From Gallaecimonas xiamenensis 3-C-1 (lineage in GTDB: Bacteria; Pseudomonadota; Gammaproteobacteria; Enterobacterales; Gallaecimonadaceae), in contig NZ_AMRI01000008.1 in the NCBI RefSeq assembly GCF_000299915.1, forward strand, positions 90,094-154,093: a DNA stretch of 64,000 nucleotides, given 5' to 3'. Each line of letters starts with the position of its first letter. The stretch's first letter is position 1. Below the pieces are notes generated by a model, which made no database searches, was not told the origin of the DNA, and saw only the letters and a list, made by a program, of their open reading frames with translations. The translations under genes and the position numbers were made by a program. Positions 53,172-61,921 of this stretch are shown piece by piece.

Positions 53172-55385
53172 ATGAAAAACCTGTTTCGCCTGTCATTGGT
53201 AAGCGCTGCCTGCTTGCCCCTGCTGGCCTGCAACGACAACAACAATAACGAGCAACAAGCCGTCACCCAGGCGCCCCCCACCAGCATGGCGGTCACCGCC
53301 CTGTCTGGCCCTGAGCCCATCTACACCGGGCGCCTTATCGTCAAATACAAAGAATCCAAAGGCGCCAGCCAGCAAGACGGGCTGATGTCCGCCGCCAGCG
53401 CTACAGCGGGCAACAGCCTGGCGGTGATGGAATCGCGGGTGATGACCAACGCCGCCCAAAGCGGTGTGCAGCTGACCCTGGAACGTTCCCTTGGCAACCG
53501 CACCCAGCTTTACCGCCTGGATGACAACGCCAACCTGCGCGCCGCCATCAAGGCCCTGTCCAAGGAGCCGGACCTGGAATACGTGGAAGCGGACCGCCTG
53601 ATGCAGCCCCTTTTCACCCCCAACGATCCCCAGTACAGCCAGCAGTGGCACTACTTCGGCGCCACCGGCATGAACGCCGATGAAGCCTGGGACAGCGCCG
53701 ATGGTACCGGCACCGTGGTGTCGGTCATCGACACCGGTATCCGCCCCAACCACCCGGATCTGCAAAACCAGTTGCTGCCCGGCTACGACTTTATCTCCAA
53801 CAGCTGGATGGCCAACGACGGTAACGGCCGCGACGCCGACCCCACCGATCCGGGCGACTACCTGCGCAAAGGGGAATGTACTACCCAGTTCGGTTACCGC
53901 GACGCCCAAGGGCGGGTGGTGCCCTATAACGACACCCCAGCCAGTTTCCACGGCTCCCACGTGGCCGGCACCATCGCCGCCGAAACCAATAATGGCATAG
54001 GTGTGGCAGGTGTGGCCTATGGGGCCCGCGTCTACAGCGCCCGCGCCCTGGGCCGCTGCGGCGGTTCCACGGCCGACATCATCGACGCCATCCGTTGGTC
54101 GGCAGGCCTGAGCGTGTCCGGCGTGCCGGCCAACCCCAACCCGGCCGACGTCATCAATATGAGCCTGGGTGGTGGCGGTGCCTGCGGCCAGGCCTACCAG
54201 GACGCCATCAACCAGGCGGTAGCCCAGGGCACCGTAGTGGTAGTGGCCGCCGGTAACGACAACATCAACGTGTCCAACGCCAGCCCCGCCAACTGCAATA
54301 ACGTGATCTCGGTGGCTGCCAGCGGCCGCGACGGCAACCGCAGCTGGTTCTCCAACTACGGCAACCTCATCGACATTACTGCCCCCGGCGGCAGTGCCAA
54401 CGGCGTGGCCGCCGACGATATCCTGTCCACCCTCAACCTGGGCAGCTATTCGGTGGGCAGCGAAGGCTACGGCACCATGGCCGGTACCTCTATGGCCAGC
54501 CCCCATGTGGCCGGTGTTGCCGCCCTGATCAAGAGCGTGGACGCCAGCCTGACCCCAGCCCAGGTTGAGCAGATCATCAAAGACAGCGCCCGGCCCTTCC
54601 AGAACACCGACTGCACCACGGCCAACTGTGGTGAAGGCTTCCTGGACGCCGGTGCTGCCGTGGCCCTGGCCGCCGGCAACGGTGGCAACAGCGGCGGCAA
54701 TGGCGGCAGCGACGTGCTGACCGACGGCGCGGCGGTAACCAATATCGGCCTGGCCCAAGGCCAAAGCCGCACCTTCACCATTGAAGTGCCGACCAACGCC
54801 AGCAGCCTGGGCCTGAGCCTGACCGGCAGCAACGGCGACGCCGACCTTTGGGTGCGCAAAGACAGCGCCGCCACCAGCTCCGCCGGCGCCACCTGGAAGT
54901 CCGAGACGGGCTCGTCCAACGAGTCGGTGACCATTGCCAGCCCCGCTGCCGGCACCTACTACGTTACCGTCTACGGCTATGCGGCCTTCAGCGGCGCCAC
55001 CCTCAGTGCCGACCTGGCCGTGACCGGCGGCAGCTCCGGTTCTGCCAGCAGCTTCGAGAACGGCAACGACGTGCAGATCCTCGACAACCAAGTGGTGCAG
55101 AGCCTGATCAACGTCAGCCGCAGCGGCGACAGCGGTACCGTCACCGTCAGCGTCGACATCAAGCACAGCTACAGGGGCGATCTGCGTATCAAGGTGATCG
55201 CCCCCAACGGCGCTACCGCCACCTTGCAGGAGCCGTCCAACGACTCGGCCGACAACATCCAGAAATCCTGGAGCCTCAACGCCAGCGGCGTGGAGTCCCA
55301 GGGTAACTGGACCCTGAGCGTCGAAGACGTCTATTCGGGCGACAGCGGCTACATCGACAGCTGGAGCCTGGACTTCGGCAACTAA
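53172..55385 (+). CDS. secreted subtilisin-family (S8) serine protease lipoprotein
   Basis: 737 residues. The signal peptide ends in LLAC, so it may be lipidated. An inhibitor-like propeptide (about 50-150, RLIVKYKESKGA) precedes the S8 domain (about 160-500) with catalytic Asp in VVSVIDTGIRPNHPDL, His in FHGSHVAGTIA and Ser in AGTSMASPHVAGVAALI. A pre-peptidase C domain (about 510-620) and a P/homoB domain (about 630-737, GDLRIKVIAPNGATATLQEP) follow. Such proteases degrade extracellular protein for nutrition. A terminator follows. Confidence 0.95.
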   Translation: MKNLFRLSLVSAACLPLLACNDNNNNEQQAVTQAPPTSMAVTALSGPEPIYTGRLIVKYKESKGASQQDGLMSAASATAGNSLAVMESRVMTNAAQSGVQLTLERSLGNRTQLYRLDDNANLRAAIKALSKEPDLEYVEADRLMQPLFTPNDPQYSQQWHYFGATGMNADEAWDSADGTGTVVSVIDTGIRPNHPDLQNQLLPGYDFISNSWMANDGNGRDADPTDPGDYLRKGECTTQFGYRDAQGRVVPYNDTPASFHGSHVAGTIAAETNNGIGVAGVAYGARVYSARALGRCGGSTADIIDAIRWSAGLSVSGVPANPNPADVINMSLGGGGACGQAYQDAINQAVAQGTVVVVAAGNDNINVSNASPANCNNVISVAASGRDGNRSWFSNYGNLIDITAPGGSANGVAADDILSTLNLGSYSVGSEGYGTMAGTSMASPHVAGVAALIKSVDASLTPAQVEQIIKDSARPFQNTDCTTANCGEGFLDAGAAVALAAGNGGNSGGNGGSDVLTDGAAVTNIGLAQGQSRTFTIEVPTNASSLGLSLTGSNGDADLWVRKDSAATSSAGATWKSETGSSNESVTIASPAAGTYYVTVYGYAAFSGATLSADLAVTGGSSGSASSFENGNDVQILDNQVVQSLINVSRSGDSGTVTVSVDIKHSYRGDLRIKVIAPNGATATLQEPSNDSADNIQKSWSLNASGVESQGNWTLSVEDVYSGDSGYIDSWSLDFGN

Positions 55386-55388
55386 AAC

Positions 55389-55418
55389 AAAAAGCCCCGC
55401 AGATGCGGGGCTTTTTTT
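55389..55418. terminator. bidirectional terminator
   Basis: AAAAAGCCCCGC-agat-GCGGGGCTTTTTTT between the protease gene and the convergent orphan pair. Confidence 0.9.
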
Positions 55419-55428
55419 AGCCGGTTTA

Positions 55429-55839
55429 CTAGGCCTTGCTGGCCGCGTCTTTGACGGCGGCTTCGGTCAGGTCTTTGGCCAACCAGCGGCGCAGGTTCAG
55501 GTGCCAACGCTCCAGGTTGCTTTGCTCCACCTTGCAGGGGGCCTTCTTACAACCGTTGTTCTGGGCAGACACCGGCTCAATCCAGAGCTGGTGCTGGTCG
55601 TAACGGATATCAACCCGCACCTGGTAACCCTTGTAATCCAACAGGGCTTCGACCTTGCCGGGGGCTTCCCCCATGGCCTGCCACTGGGCTTGCTGCAGGG
55701 CGTGCTTGATCAGTTTGACCGGCTCCTTGACGTAAGGCTTTAACGGCAAAGGGTCCTGGTAGAGGCTAAAGGCCTGGCTGGCGGTGCCAAAACCCAGGCC
55801 CAGGGTCAACAGCAGGGCAGTTGCGGTGGCTTTGGTCAT
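55429..55839 (-). CDS. secreted protein of unknown family, second of a related pair
   Basis: 136 residues. A signal peptide of about 23 residues (ending ASQAF) precedes a soluble domain. The central LLDYKGYQVRVDIRYDQHQL and the pair of cysteines in NNGCKKAPCKVEQ (likely one disulfide) resemble a segment of the upstream protein (WDYKGHAIFHRIEYDADGV, ACEMQAGDYCY). I do not recognise the family. Its start overlaps the stop of the upstream gene by 4 bp, so the pair is co-translated. Confidence 0.75.
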   Translation of the reverse strand: MTKATATALLLTLGLGFGTASQAFSLYQDPLPLKPYVKEPVKLIKHALQQAQWQAMGEAPGKVEALLDYKGYQVRVDIRYDQHQLWIEPVSAQNNGCKKAPCKVEQSNLERWHLNLRRWLAKDLTEAAVKDAASKA

Positions 55840-56303
55840 CCTCTTACCCCCAGGGCAATTTTGAGCTGTTTGACCAGCGACTGGTTGTATTTGTAATAGT
55901 TGCGGTGGGTCAGGTAGCAGTAGTCCCCTGCCTGCATTTCACAGGCGTAGTCGTTGAGACCGCCGGCATATTTGATCTGCACCCCATCGGCGTCGTACTC
56001 GATACGGTGGAAGATGGCGTGGCCCTTGTAGTCCCAACGGGCCAGCACATAGCCTTCCCCTTCGTCTTCCAGCAACCAGGCGGTGCCTTTGGTTTTCTGC
56101 ATGCCGGTCAGTATCGCCAGGCGGGCCTTGGCAGCACTGTGGCTGGGGTTGGGAATAAGGTCGTAGACGCCGCGCATCTTGGACTCGGAGACGGCGCCAC
56201 GGCCCGGCTTCTGGTAAACAAAAGGTTCTGGCTTGGCCGCTGCCTGGCCGGCAAAAAGGCCAAGGGCAGCAGCCATCAGCGCCGCCTTGAAGGTGGGGTA
56301 CAT
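55836..56303 (-). CDS. secreted protein of unknown family, first of a related pair
   Basis: 155 residues. A signal peptide (about 1-23, ALMAAALGLFAGQAAA) precedes a Tyr-rich soluble domain with TAWLLEDEGEGYVLARWDYK, RIEYDADGVQIKYAGG and two cysteines (YACEMQAGDYCY) likely forming a disulfide, then YYKYNQSLVKQLKIAL. It shares the YKG-x-RIxYD-Cys-Cys pattern with the next gene, implying duplication. Function unknown; a small periplasmic or exported binding domain is a guess. Confidence 0.75.
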   Translation of the reverse strand: MYPTFKAALMAAALGLFAGQAAAKPEPFVYQKPGRGAVSESKMRGVYDLIPNPSHSAAKARLAILTGMQKTKGTAWLLEDEGEGYVLARWDYKGHAIFHRIEYDADGVQIKYAGGLNDYACEMQAGDYCYLTHRNYYKYNQSLVKQLKIALGVRG

Positions 56304-56401
56304 GCAATGTCCTTTGTATCTTATGGATGCTTACTTGCTGCGCCAATGTAGCACGGCAGATACAAAAAAAGCATGCATTTCAATGCCTAGCCAAGGCTCT
56401 G

Positions 56402-56953
56402 TCAGTCAGCCGCCTGGGGCGCCTTAAAGGCCTTGCTGTAAAAGCCGGACGTATCAAAGCAGCAGACCCGCTTTTTGCCTTCGGCCAACATGGCGCAGGC
56501 ATCCTGCACCCGCTTGATTCGGGTTTTGGCCTGCTTGGCCGAGCTTATCCAGTGGATCCAATCGAGCCGCGCCAGGGTGGTGGTCTGCTGCCAGTTGGCT
56601 TCGGCCTCGGGGCTGGCCGCCAGGGCAGCGGCCAAGTCGGCCGGAACGCCGGGTTCGGGCTCTTCGGCCACCGGGGCCACCTCCAGGCGAACGGTCTGGC
56701 CTGGCGCCACTCCGGCTTCGGCCAGCAAGGGCTCGCTTAACCGCAGCCAATGGCTGAGCTGGCCGTCCGGCTCCAGGGTCGCCCTGAAGGGGTGGCCGTT
56801 AAGGGTGCCGTCTATGGTGGTTCTGCCGCGCCTTGGCAGCGTGTCGCTGGCGGCCTTGGGCAGCACCACAAAGGCCCACCCCGCTTCGTCGCCGCCATTA
56901 AGGGGCCGGCATAGCCGCGCCTCAAAACAGCCGGCTTTGTCCTTTTGTGCCAT
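56402..56953 (-). CDS. YdeI/OmpD-associated family protein with DUF1905 domain
   Basis: 183 residues. The N-terminal DUF1905 beta-barrel (about 8-90, GWAFVVLPKAASDTLPRRGR, TIDGTLNGHPFRATLEPDGQ) is followed by the YdeI-like helical tail (about 105-165) with ALAASPEAEANWQQ and LDWIHWISSAKQAKTRIKRV. These cytoplasmic proteins are linked to peptide or bacteriocin resistance in some bacteria, but the biochemical role is unknown. It stands alone. Confidence 0.87.
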   Translation of the reverse strand: MAQKDKAGCFEARLCRPLNGGDEAGWAFVVLPKAASDTLPRRGRTTIDGTLNGHPFRATLEPDGQLSHWLRLSEPLLAEAGVAPGQTVRLEVAPVAEEPEPGVPADLAAALAASPEAEANWQQTTTLARLDWIHWISSAKQAKTRIKRVQDACAMLAEGKKRVCCFDTSGFYSKAFKAPQAAD

Positions 56954-57013
56954 GCATCCTCCTTCCTGGTTGGTGTTGCCATTGCAGCTTAGCCGTTTAT
57001 TCGCGGCCCAAGG

Positions 57014-57817
57014 TTAGGGGCAGCGAATACGGCCGGTTAAATAAGGCACCGCCTGGCCTGCAATTTGTACCCTGTCCCCCAGCACCTGGCATTCCAGTAC
57101 GCCGCCCCGGGGCGAAGCCTGGTAGGCCAGCAGGGTGGTCTTACCCAGCCGCTCTGCCCAAAAGGGGGCAAGGCCGGTATGAATGGAGCCGGTCACCGGA
57201 TCTTCGTCACCGCCGTTGGCCGGCCAAAAGTAGCGGGACACAAAATCATAGGGGCCGGACTGGGCGCGGCTGGTCACCACCACGTCAAAAGGCTTTAGGC
57301 GGGCCAAGGCGGCATTGTCGCGGCTGACCGCCCTCACATCCGCTTCGGACCCATAAACCACAAAGTAGGCCTGGCCATTGCGGAGCACTTCCAGGGGCGC
57401 GATGGAAAGCCCGGCAAGCAAATCGGCCGGTACGGCATCCAGGGGTAGCGGTTTGCGGCTGGGAAAATCCATCTGGATCTTCCCCTTTGCGGTTTGGGTG
57501 ACGCTGAAATTCCCCACCGCCTTGGCGTAGAAGTGCAGCGCCTCTTGCTCTGGGTTTTGCTTAAAGAGCACGAAGGCCGATGCCAAGGTGGCATGGCCGC
57601 AGAAGGCGATTTCGGTGATGGGAGAGAACCAGCGGATATGGTGGCGCCCTTCTGGGCCTGGCACCAAAAAGGCGGTTTCGGACAGGTTGTTCTCGGTGGC
57701 AATGGCCTGCATCAGCTCTGCCGCCAAGGGCTGCTCGGTGCAGATCACCGCCGCCGGGTTGCCCCGGAAAAGCTCGCCGGTAAAGGCGTCGATAATGCTG
57801 ATATCCAGTTCCTGCAA
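57014..57817 (-). CDS. PhzF family isomerase-like protein
   Basis: 267 residues. The PhzF/diaminopimelate-epimerase fold is evident: IIDAFTGELFRGNPAAVIC at the start, ENNLSETAFL with the catalytic glutamate near residue 45, ITEIAFCGHATLASAFVLF near 70, and GDEDPVTGSIHTGLAPFWAE near 205. Without other phenazine genes it is probably a housekeeping isomerase of unknown substrate. A signal-containing orphan gene lies 23 bp upstream. Confidence 0.92.
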   Translation of the reverse strand: MQELDISIIDAFTGELFRGNPAAVICTEQPLAAELMQAIATENNLSETAFLVPGPEGRHHIRWFSPITEIAFCGHATLASAFVLFKQNPEQEALHFYAKAVGNFSVTQTAKGKIQMDFPSRKPLPLDAVPADLLAGLSIAPLEVLRNGQAYFVVYGSEADVRAVSRDNAALARLKPFDVVVTSRAQSGPYDFVSRYFWPANGGDEDPVTGSIHTGLAPFWAERLGKTTLLAYQASPRGGVLECQVLGDRVQIAGQAVPYLTGRIRCP

Positions 57818-57839
57818 AGCCTTGCTCCCTATGTTGGCC

Positions 57840-58262
57840 CTAGAGGCGCCACCAGGCCAGCTGCCGGGCCTGGTGGTCCCAATACAGATTCACGGCGTCG
57901 CACTCCCCAGCTCTAAGCACCAGATCAAAGCAGCCCTGATGTTGCTGATAGCCCTTGGGCACTTCACCCAGGCTTTCCTGCAGGGCCTGGGCGTCTGTTG
58001 GCTCTGCCGAAAGTGTGCCAACGCTACCGCAAAGGGCATCGGCGCTGCTGCCCGCCAGGGCAAAGGACAAGGGCTGCTGCTGAGCACCACCAGCCAAGGC
58101 CAGCTTAAGGATAACGCTGTTGCCTTCATAGCCCAGCAGCGCCTGGTCTGGCGTACCGTCGCAATCGATATCGGCCTTAACCAAGGTGCCCTGATCCCAG
58201 CGGGGGCTATCGGCCAAAACACCAAGGGGCAGCAGCAGTAAGAGTACAAAAAAGGGGTTCAT
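57840..58262 (-). CDS. small secreted protein of unknown function
   Basis: 140 residues from an ATG that starts a signal peptide (FFVLLLLLPLGVLA, cleavage about residue 18). The mature part has three to four cysteines (IDCDGTPD, ALCGSVG, HQGCFDLVL, AGECDAV) likely paired in disulfides and the stretch KADIDCDGTPDQALLGYEGN, resembling an FG-GAP/VCBS-like Asp-rich repeat. An in-frame extension upstream is not signal-like. Family not recognised. Confidence 0.7.
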   Translation of the reverse strand: MNPFFVLLLLLPLGVLADSPRWDQGTLVKADIDCDGTPDQALLGYEGNSVILKLALAGGAQQQPLSFALAGSSADALCGSVGTLSAEPTDAQALQESLGEVPKGYQQHQGCFDLVLRAGECDAVNLYWDHQARQLAWWRL

Positions 58263-58302
58263 GGCAACCTTGCCGTATGGGGTTTCGTCCAAAGAGTGCA
58301 GG

Positions 58303-58332
58303 CAGGCTAAGGCAGTTACCCTGGCCTGTCTA
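58303..58332. repeat. intergenic repeat, copy 1
   Basis: A 30-bp stretch starting CAGGCTAAGGCAGTTACCC and ending TGGCCTGTCTA recurs with small changes at 59183-59213, on the other side of the DUF1275 gene. Confidence 0.6.
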
Positions 58333-58443
58333 CCGCCCTTAGCCACCACCGCAAGCCCCGCCACTACCCCAGTCGCATTCGGCCAACTGCCAACGGGCTC
58401 CTTGGCGCGTGTTGGCAGAGAGGCTGTTATGTTAGCCAGCCGC

Positions 58444-59103
58444 TTAGCTGTGCTTTTGGGAATAGGCCCGGTAGAAAAAGGCCAAGGTCAGGCAGATGCA
58501 GCCCGGCACCAGCAAAGCCTGGAACCGGACCCAGCCAAACATCAAGGCGCCAAAGAGGCCGCCGGCAATAAAACCGATGATGATCAGCAAAAACAGGATG
58601 GCTTTGCGTTTATCGAAGGCCTCGCCTCGCAGCACCGACCCCAGCATGATGCCAAGGTCGGTGAAGATACCGGTCAGGTGGGTGGTGCGCACCACGGCCC
58701 CACTGTAAGCAGTGGCCAAGGCGTTTTGCATGCCACAGGCGGCAGAGGCCGCGTAGTGGCCGTAGACAGCCCCTTTCGACAGTAAAAAGAAGGAGCCGAA
58801 AATAAGCATCGCTTCTATCACCAAGGCGGTGTCGTAATGGCGCCCCAGTTTCAAGGTGGCACCGTGCAGTAAAAACCCCGACACCGCAGCCCCCAGAAAG
58901 AACGACAGCAGCACCCCACCCAGGTGCAAGCTGTTACCCAGGGAGCCGCCCATCAAACTGGTACCAAACAAGGTGGCTGTCCCCGACAGATGGGAAACCG
59001 CCTGGTGCTCAAAACCCAGCAAGCCAATAGCATTGATGCAGCCCGCCACAAAAGCCAACACAAAAGCCCCGTACTCAATCCATCTGGGGAGTTTGGAAAT
59101 CAA
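58444..59103 (-). CDS. DUF1275 (YoaK) family membrane protein
   Basis: 219 residues and about six transmembrane helices. The hallmark GCINAIGLLGFEHQAVSHLSG lies near residue 20; a second conserved stretch is ALATAYSGAVVRTTHLTGIF near 130. The family has a sulfate-permease-like fold but no established substrate. Intergenic repeats flank the gene on both sides. Confidence 0.88.
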   Translation of the reverse strand: MISKLPRWIEYGAFVLAFVAGCINAIGLLGFEHQAVSHLSGTATLFGTSLMGGSLGNSLHLGGVLLSFFLGAAVSGFLLHGATLKLGRHYDTALVIEAMLIFGSFFLLSKGAVYGHYAASAACGMQNALATAYSGAVVRTTHLTGIFTDLGIMLGSVLRGEAFDKRKAILFLLIIIGFIAGGLFGALMFGWVRFQALLVPGCICLTLAFFYRAYSQKHS

Positions 59104-59182
59104 GGCGCACTCCTTGGCTTACAACGAACGAAGGGCATTGGCAGTGCTAACTGGCTGCCAATCAAGACCTGTGGAATGGCAA

Positions 59183-59213
59183 CAGGCTAAGGCAGTAGCC
59201 CCAGGCCTGTCTA
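59183..59213. repeat. intergenic repeat, copy 2
   Basis: CAGGCTAAGGCAGTAGCCCC then AGGCCTGTCTA; near-copy of 58303-58332, ending 12 bp before the insertion sequence. Confidence 0.6.
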
Positions 59214-59225
59214 GCAGACGCCAAT

Positions 59226-60279
59226 GGCGTTGTTTCCCAAATTCACGGAACCAATCTGTTTGACCGTGATCCGATCCCCGACGTATCGAAGGGGAACAAC
59301 CGATGGGCAAGGCCAAACATCCGATCCGTAACTGGGCTGAATACAATCGCGCTTTGATCAACCGGGCTTCACTGCGCTTTTGGATGGATAAGGCCGCCAT
59401 CACTAACTGGTATTGCACCCAGCACCATGGCAAGCGGGGCCGGGGCTTTGAGTACAGCGACACTGCTATCGAAACCGCCTTGATGCTCAAAGCACTGTTT
59501 AAGCTGCCCCTGCGAGCATTAGAAGGCTTTATTAATTTCCTGTTATCAGTTGATGAAACTGCCGCTGACCTCGCCCAGTTACAGCTGCATCAGCAAACGC
59601 GCCAAGACGGTCAACATCCCGTACCGCCTGCCCAGCAAAGGCCCCGTTGCCCACCTGGTTATCGATGCCACCGGCCTCAAGCTCTACGGCGAAGGCGAAT
59701 GGAAGCAGCGCAAGTACGGCAAGGAAAAGCGCCGTGTCTGGCGCAAGCTGCACCTGGCCGTAGATGCCCGAACCCATGAGGCTATCGCTGCCGAAGTGAG
59801 CCTAGAAAGCGTTGGCGACAGCGAGGTATTACCCAGCCTCCTGAACCCACTGCGCCGCCGACTCCATCCGGTCAGCGCCGATGGGGCTTATGACAGCAAA
59901 GCCTGCCATCGGCTGCTGCAAAGGAAAGGCGCCAAAGCCAGTATCCCGCCCCGCAAAACAGCGGGGTACTCTGGGAGGAAGACCATCCTAGAAACGAAGC
60001 GGTGGCGGCACTCAAAGCCGGACAACTGGCCGACTGGAAAAGGGAAAGCGGCTATCACCAACGCTCAAAAGCGGAAACGGCCATGTCACGGAACAAGCAG
60101 CTCATCAGCCCAAAGCTGAGTCTGCGCGATTTCAACGGCCAGGTTGCTGAAGCCCTGGCTGGGGTGAAGGTCATGAACAAAATGCTGACCTTAGGCATGC
60201 CTGAACGCCTGCCGGTCAGCTAAGGGCGCCAAGCCCATTAGGGGACTGCGTTTCCTTGTTGGATTTAGGAAACAACGCC
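59226..60279 (+). mobile_element. IS5-family insertion sequence, inactivated
   Basis: 1054 bp. Terminal inverted repeats match over about 20 bp with two differences: GGCGTTGTTTCCCAAATTCA on the left, GGCGTTGTTTCCTAAATCCA read inward from the right end. No direct target duplication is seen in the bases flanking the two ends. The transposase is broken (see 59303-60223). It separates the GC-rich backbone from an AT-richer segment to the right. Confidence 0.85.
59303..60223 (+). pseudogene. IS5-family transposase with two compensating insertions
   Basis: The frame from MGKAKHPIRNWAEYNRALIN runs to about 59545, where one extra A shifts it. The middle part (VIDATGLKLYGEGEWKQRKYG with the first catalytic Asp, SADGAYDSKACHRLLQRKGA with the second) is in another frame. 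At about 59969-59972 an extra CT restores the first frame for the end (RESGYHQRSKAETAMSRNKQ with the catalytic Glu). Removing both insertions gives one continuous DDE transposase of about 305 residues. Two separate indels make programmed frameshifting unlikely, so the element is probably dead. Confidence 0.85.
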
Positions 60280-60342
60280 CCTACACGGTCGAGCACTAGC
60301 AAGCTGTTTGAAGTGCCCGCCGTTTCTAGACTCCTTTCAGCG

Positions 60343-61389
60343 TTATGCAGTTTCTCTCGTATTCAACCAGACCGAACCGTAGCGGGTATAAGGACGAGGA
60401 GTCTCGATATACTCGTTGAGTTCATCAGCAGCACTGCGTACCCAGAACGGGTCGCGTAGCATCTGCCGGCCAACGAAAACCAGATCAGCACGTCCATTTT
60501 GCAGGATCTCTTCGGCTTGACGGCCATTCGTAATCAGCCCAACTGCTCCAGTCGCGATACCGACTTTCTTACGCAATAGCTCGGCGGCTGGCACCTGATA
60601 TCCAGGATACGTCTGTACCTTAACCATCCTGATGCCTCCAGAGCTGCAATCAATGAGATCAACTCCTTGTTCTTTCATCCAGCGACCATACTCCAGGAAT
60701 GACTCCGGCGTGTTGCCGCCTTCGGTGTAATCGGTGCTAGAAATGCGGACAAAAAGCGGACGGTCTTCCCAATGAAGCTTCACCTCGTCGATGATCTCGC
60801 GCACGATGCGATAGCGCCGTTTTGCATCGCCACCATATGCATCGTCGCGCGTGTTCGCCAGAGGTGAAAGGAACTCATTCAACAAGTAACCATGCGCGGT
60901 ATGGAGTTCCAGCACATCGAAGCCGGCGTCACGTGCACGGCGCGCTGCACGACCAAACGATTTGACAAGCTCCGGGATTTCTTCGAGTGCGATCTGACGT
61001 GGGACAGGACTTTCCGGTGTAAACGGAATGGCTGAAGGTGCGATACGAACCACACCTGGTAAGTCCGCATTTCGGCCAGCATGGCCGATTTGGGCACCGA
61101 CTTTGGTGCCATATCCGTGCAACAGATCAACCAGGTCGCGCAATCTGGCAACATGGTCGTCGCTCCAAATTCCAAGATCCCCTGCGCCAATGCGAGCATC
61201 CTTATGCACTGCCAGCGTCTCAAGAAAAATTAAGCCTGCCTGGCCCAACGCGCGGGCACCGTAGTGGACGTGGTGCCATGGGGTAACAAAGCCATCTTCC
61301 CCGGCGCTATGCATGCACATCGGGGACATGGCAACACGGTTTTTCAGCTCTAAATTTTTGATTTTTAAAGGAGATAGTAACAAACTCAT
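60343..61389 (-). CDS. NADH:flavin oxidoreductase, Old Yellow Enzyme family, accessory copy
   Basis: 348 residues from an ATG with ACGGAGTATTTTAAG upstream. FMN TIM-barrel with LLSPLKIKNLELKNRVAMSP and MCMHSAGEDGFV (redox-modulating Cys), VGAQIGHAGRNADLP near 95, ELHTAHGYLLNEFLSPLANT near 180 and ATGAVGLITNGRQAEEIL near 300. It is only moderately similar to the paralogue at 45.6 kb, and its codon use is clearly more AT-rich, consistent with separate acquisition. It is divergent from an HxlR regulator, a typical arrangement for electrophile-induced ene-reductases. Confidence 0.92.
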   Translation of the reverse strand: MSLLLSPLKIKNLELKNRVAMSPMCMHSAGEDGFVTPWHHVHYGARALGQAGLIFLETLAVHKDARIGAGDLGIWSDDHVARLRDLVDLLHGYGTKVGAQIGHAGRNADLPGVVRIAPSAIPFTPESPVPRQIALEEIPELVKSFGRAARRARDAGFDVLELHTAHGYLLNEFLSPLANTRDDAYGGDAKRRYRIVREIIDEVKLHWEDRPLFVRISSTDYTEGGNTPESFLEYGRWMKEQGVDLIDCSSGGIRMVKVQTYPGYQVPAAELLRKKVGIATGAVGLITNGRQAEEILQNGRADLVFVGRQMLRDPFWVRSAADELNEYIETPRPYTRYGSVWLNTRETA

Positions 61390-61457
61390 CTTAAAATACT
61401 CCGTAGGGTTTAAATACGGATTCGATGCTAAACTCAACTCACATTTTTTGTAAGTAC

Positions 61458-61480
61458 GCACAGTTTTGTGCTGTAGGCAC
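61458..61480. promoter_or_regulatory. candidate HxlR operator in the OYE/HxlR gap
   Basis: GCACA-GTTT-TGTGC (61458-61471) overlaps GTGC-TGTAG-GCAC (61468-61480), a stacked dyad in the 126-bp divergent region, beside AT-rich -10-like stretches. Confidence 0.45.
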
Positions 61481-61515
61481 AATTCATATACTGCTGGCCG
61501 TGTGAGGTATGTCAG

Positions 61516-61899
61516 ATGAAGCTTGGAATTCCCCATGGAGAGGTCGAGGCATTTGCCTGTCCTGTTACTTTTACCGTCGAGGTAATCGGCGGAAAATGGA
61601 AGTCATTGATCCTCTATCACCTCATGTCGGGCACACGCCGATTTAACGAATTGCGACGTCTGATGCCCGAGGTAACTCAGCGGATGCTTACTTTGCAGCT
61701 ACGTGAGCTTGAAGCTGACAATGTCATTGCGCGGAAGGTTTATCGAGAGGTTCCACCCAAAGTCGAGTATTCGTTAACGCCGCTTGGTTTGACGCTAGCC
61801 CCTCTAATTAGTGCAATGCGTGACTGGGGAGCCACCCATGAACATACGATCTTGGCATACCGAGAAAATCCCAAGAGCGACAACAGTACCGATAAATAG
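61516..61899 (+). CDS. HxlR-family transcription regulator
   Basis: 127 residues. The winged helix with the characteristic VEVIGGKWKSLILYHLMSGT near residue 22, RRFNELRRLMPEVTQRMLTL (recognition helix) and ARKVYREVPPKVEYSLTPLG (wing). HxlR/YodB proteins often sense electrophiles through a conserved N-terminal cysteine; here Cys15 (FACPVTFTVEV) is in the right position. Divergent from the ene-reductase gene, which it probably represses. Confidence 0.92.
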   Translation: MKLGIPHGEVEAFACPVTFTVEVIGGKWKSLILYHLMSGTRRFNELRRLMPEVTQRMLTLQLRELEADNVIARKVYREVPPKVEYSLTPLGLTLAPLISAMRDWGATHEHTILAYRENPKSDNSTDK

Positions 61900-61921
61900 T
61901 CAGGGTATCCTCCGCATCCTA

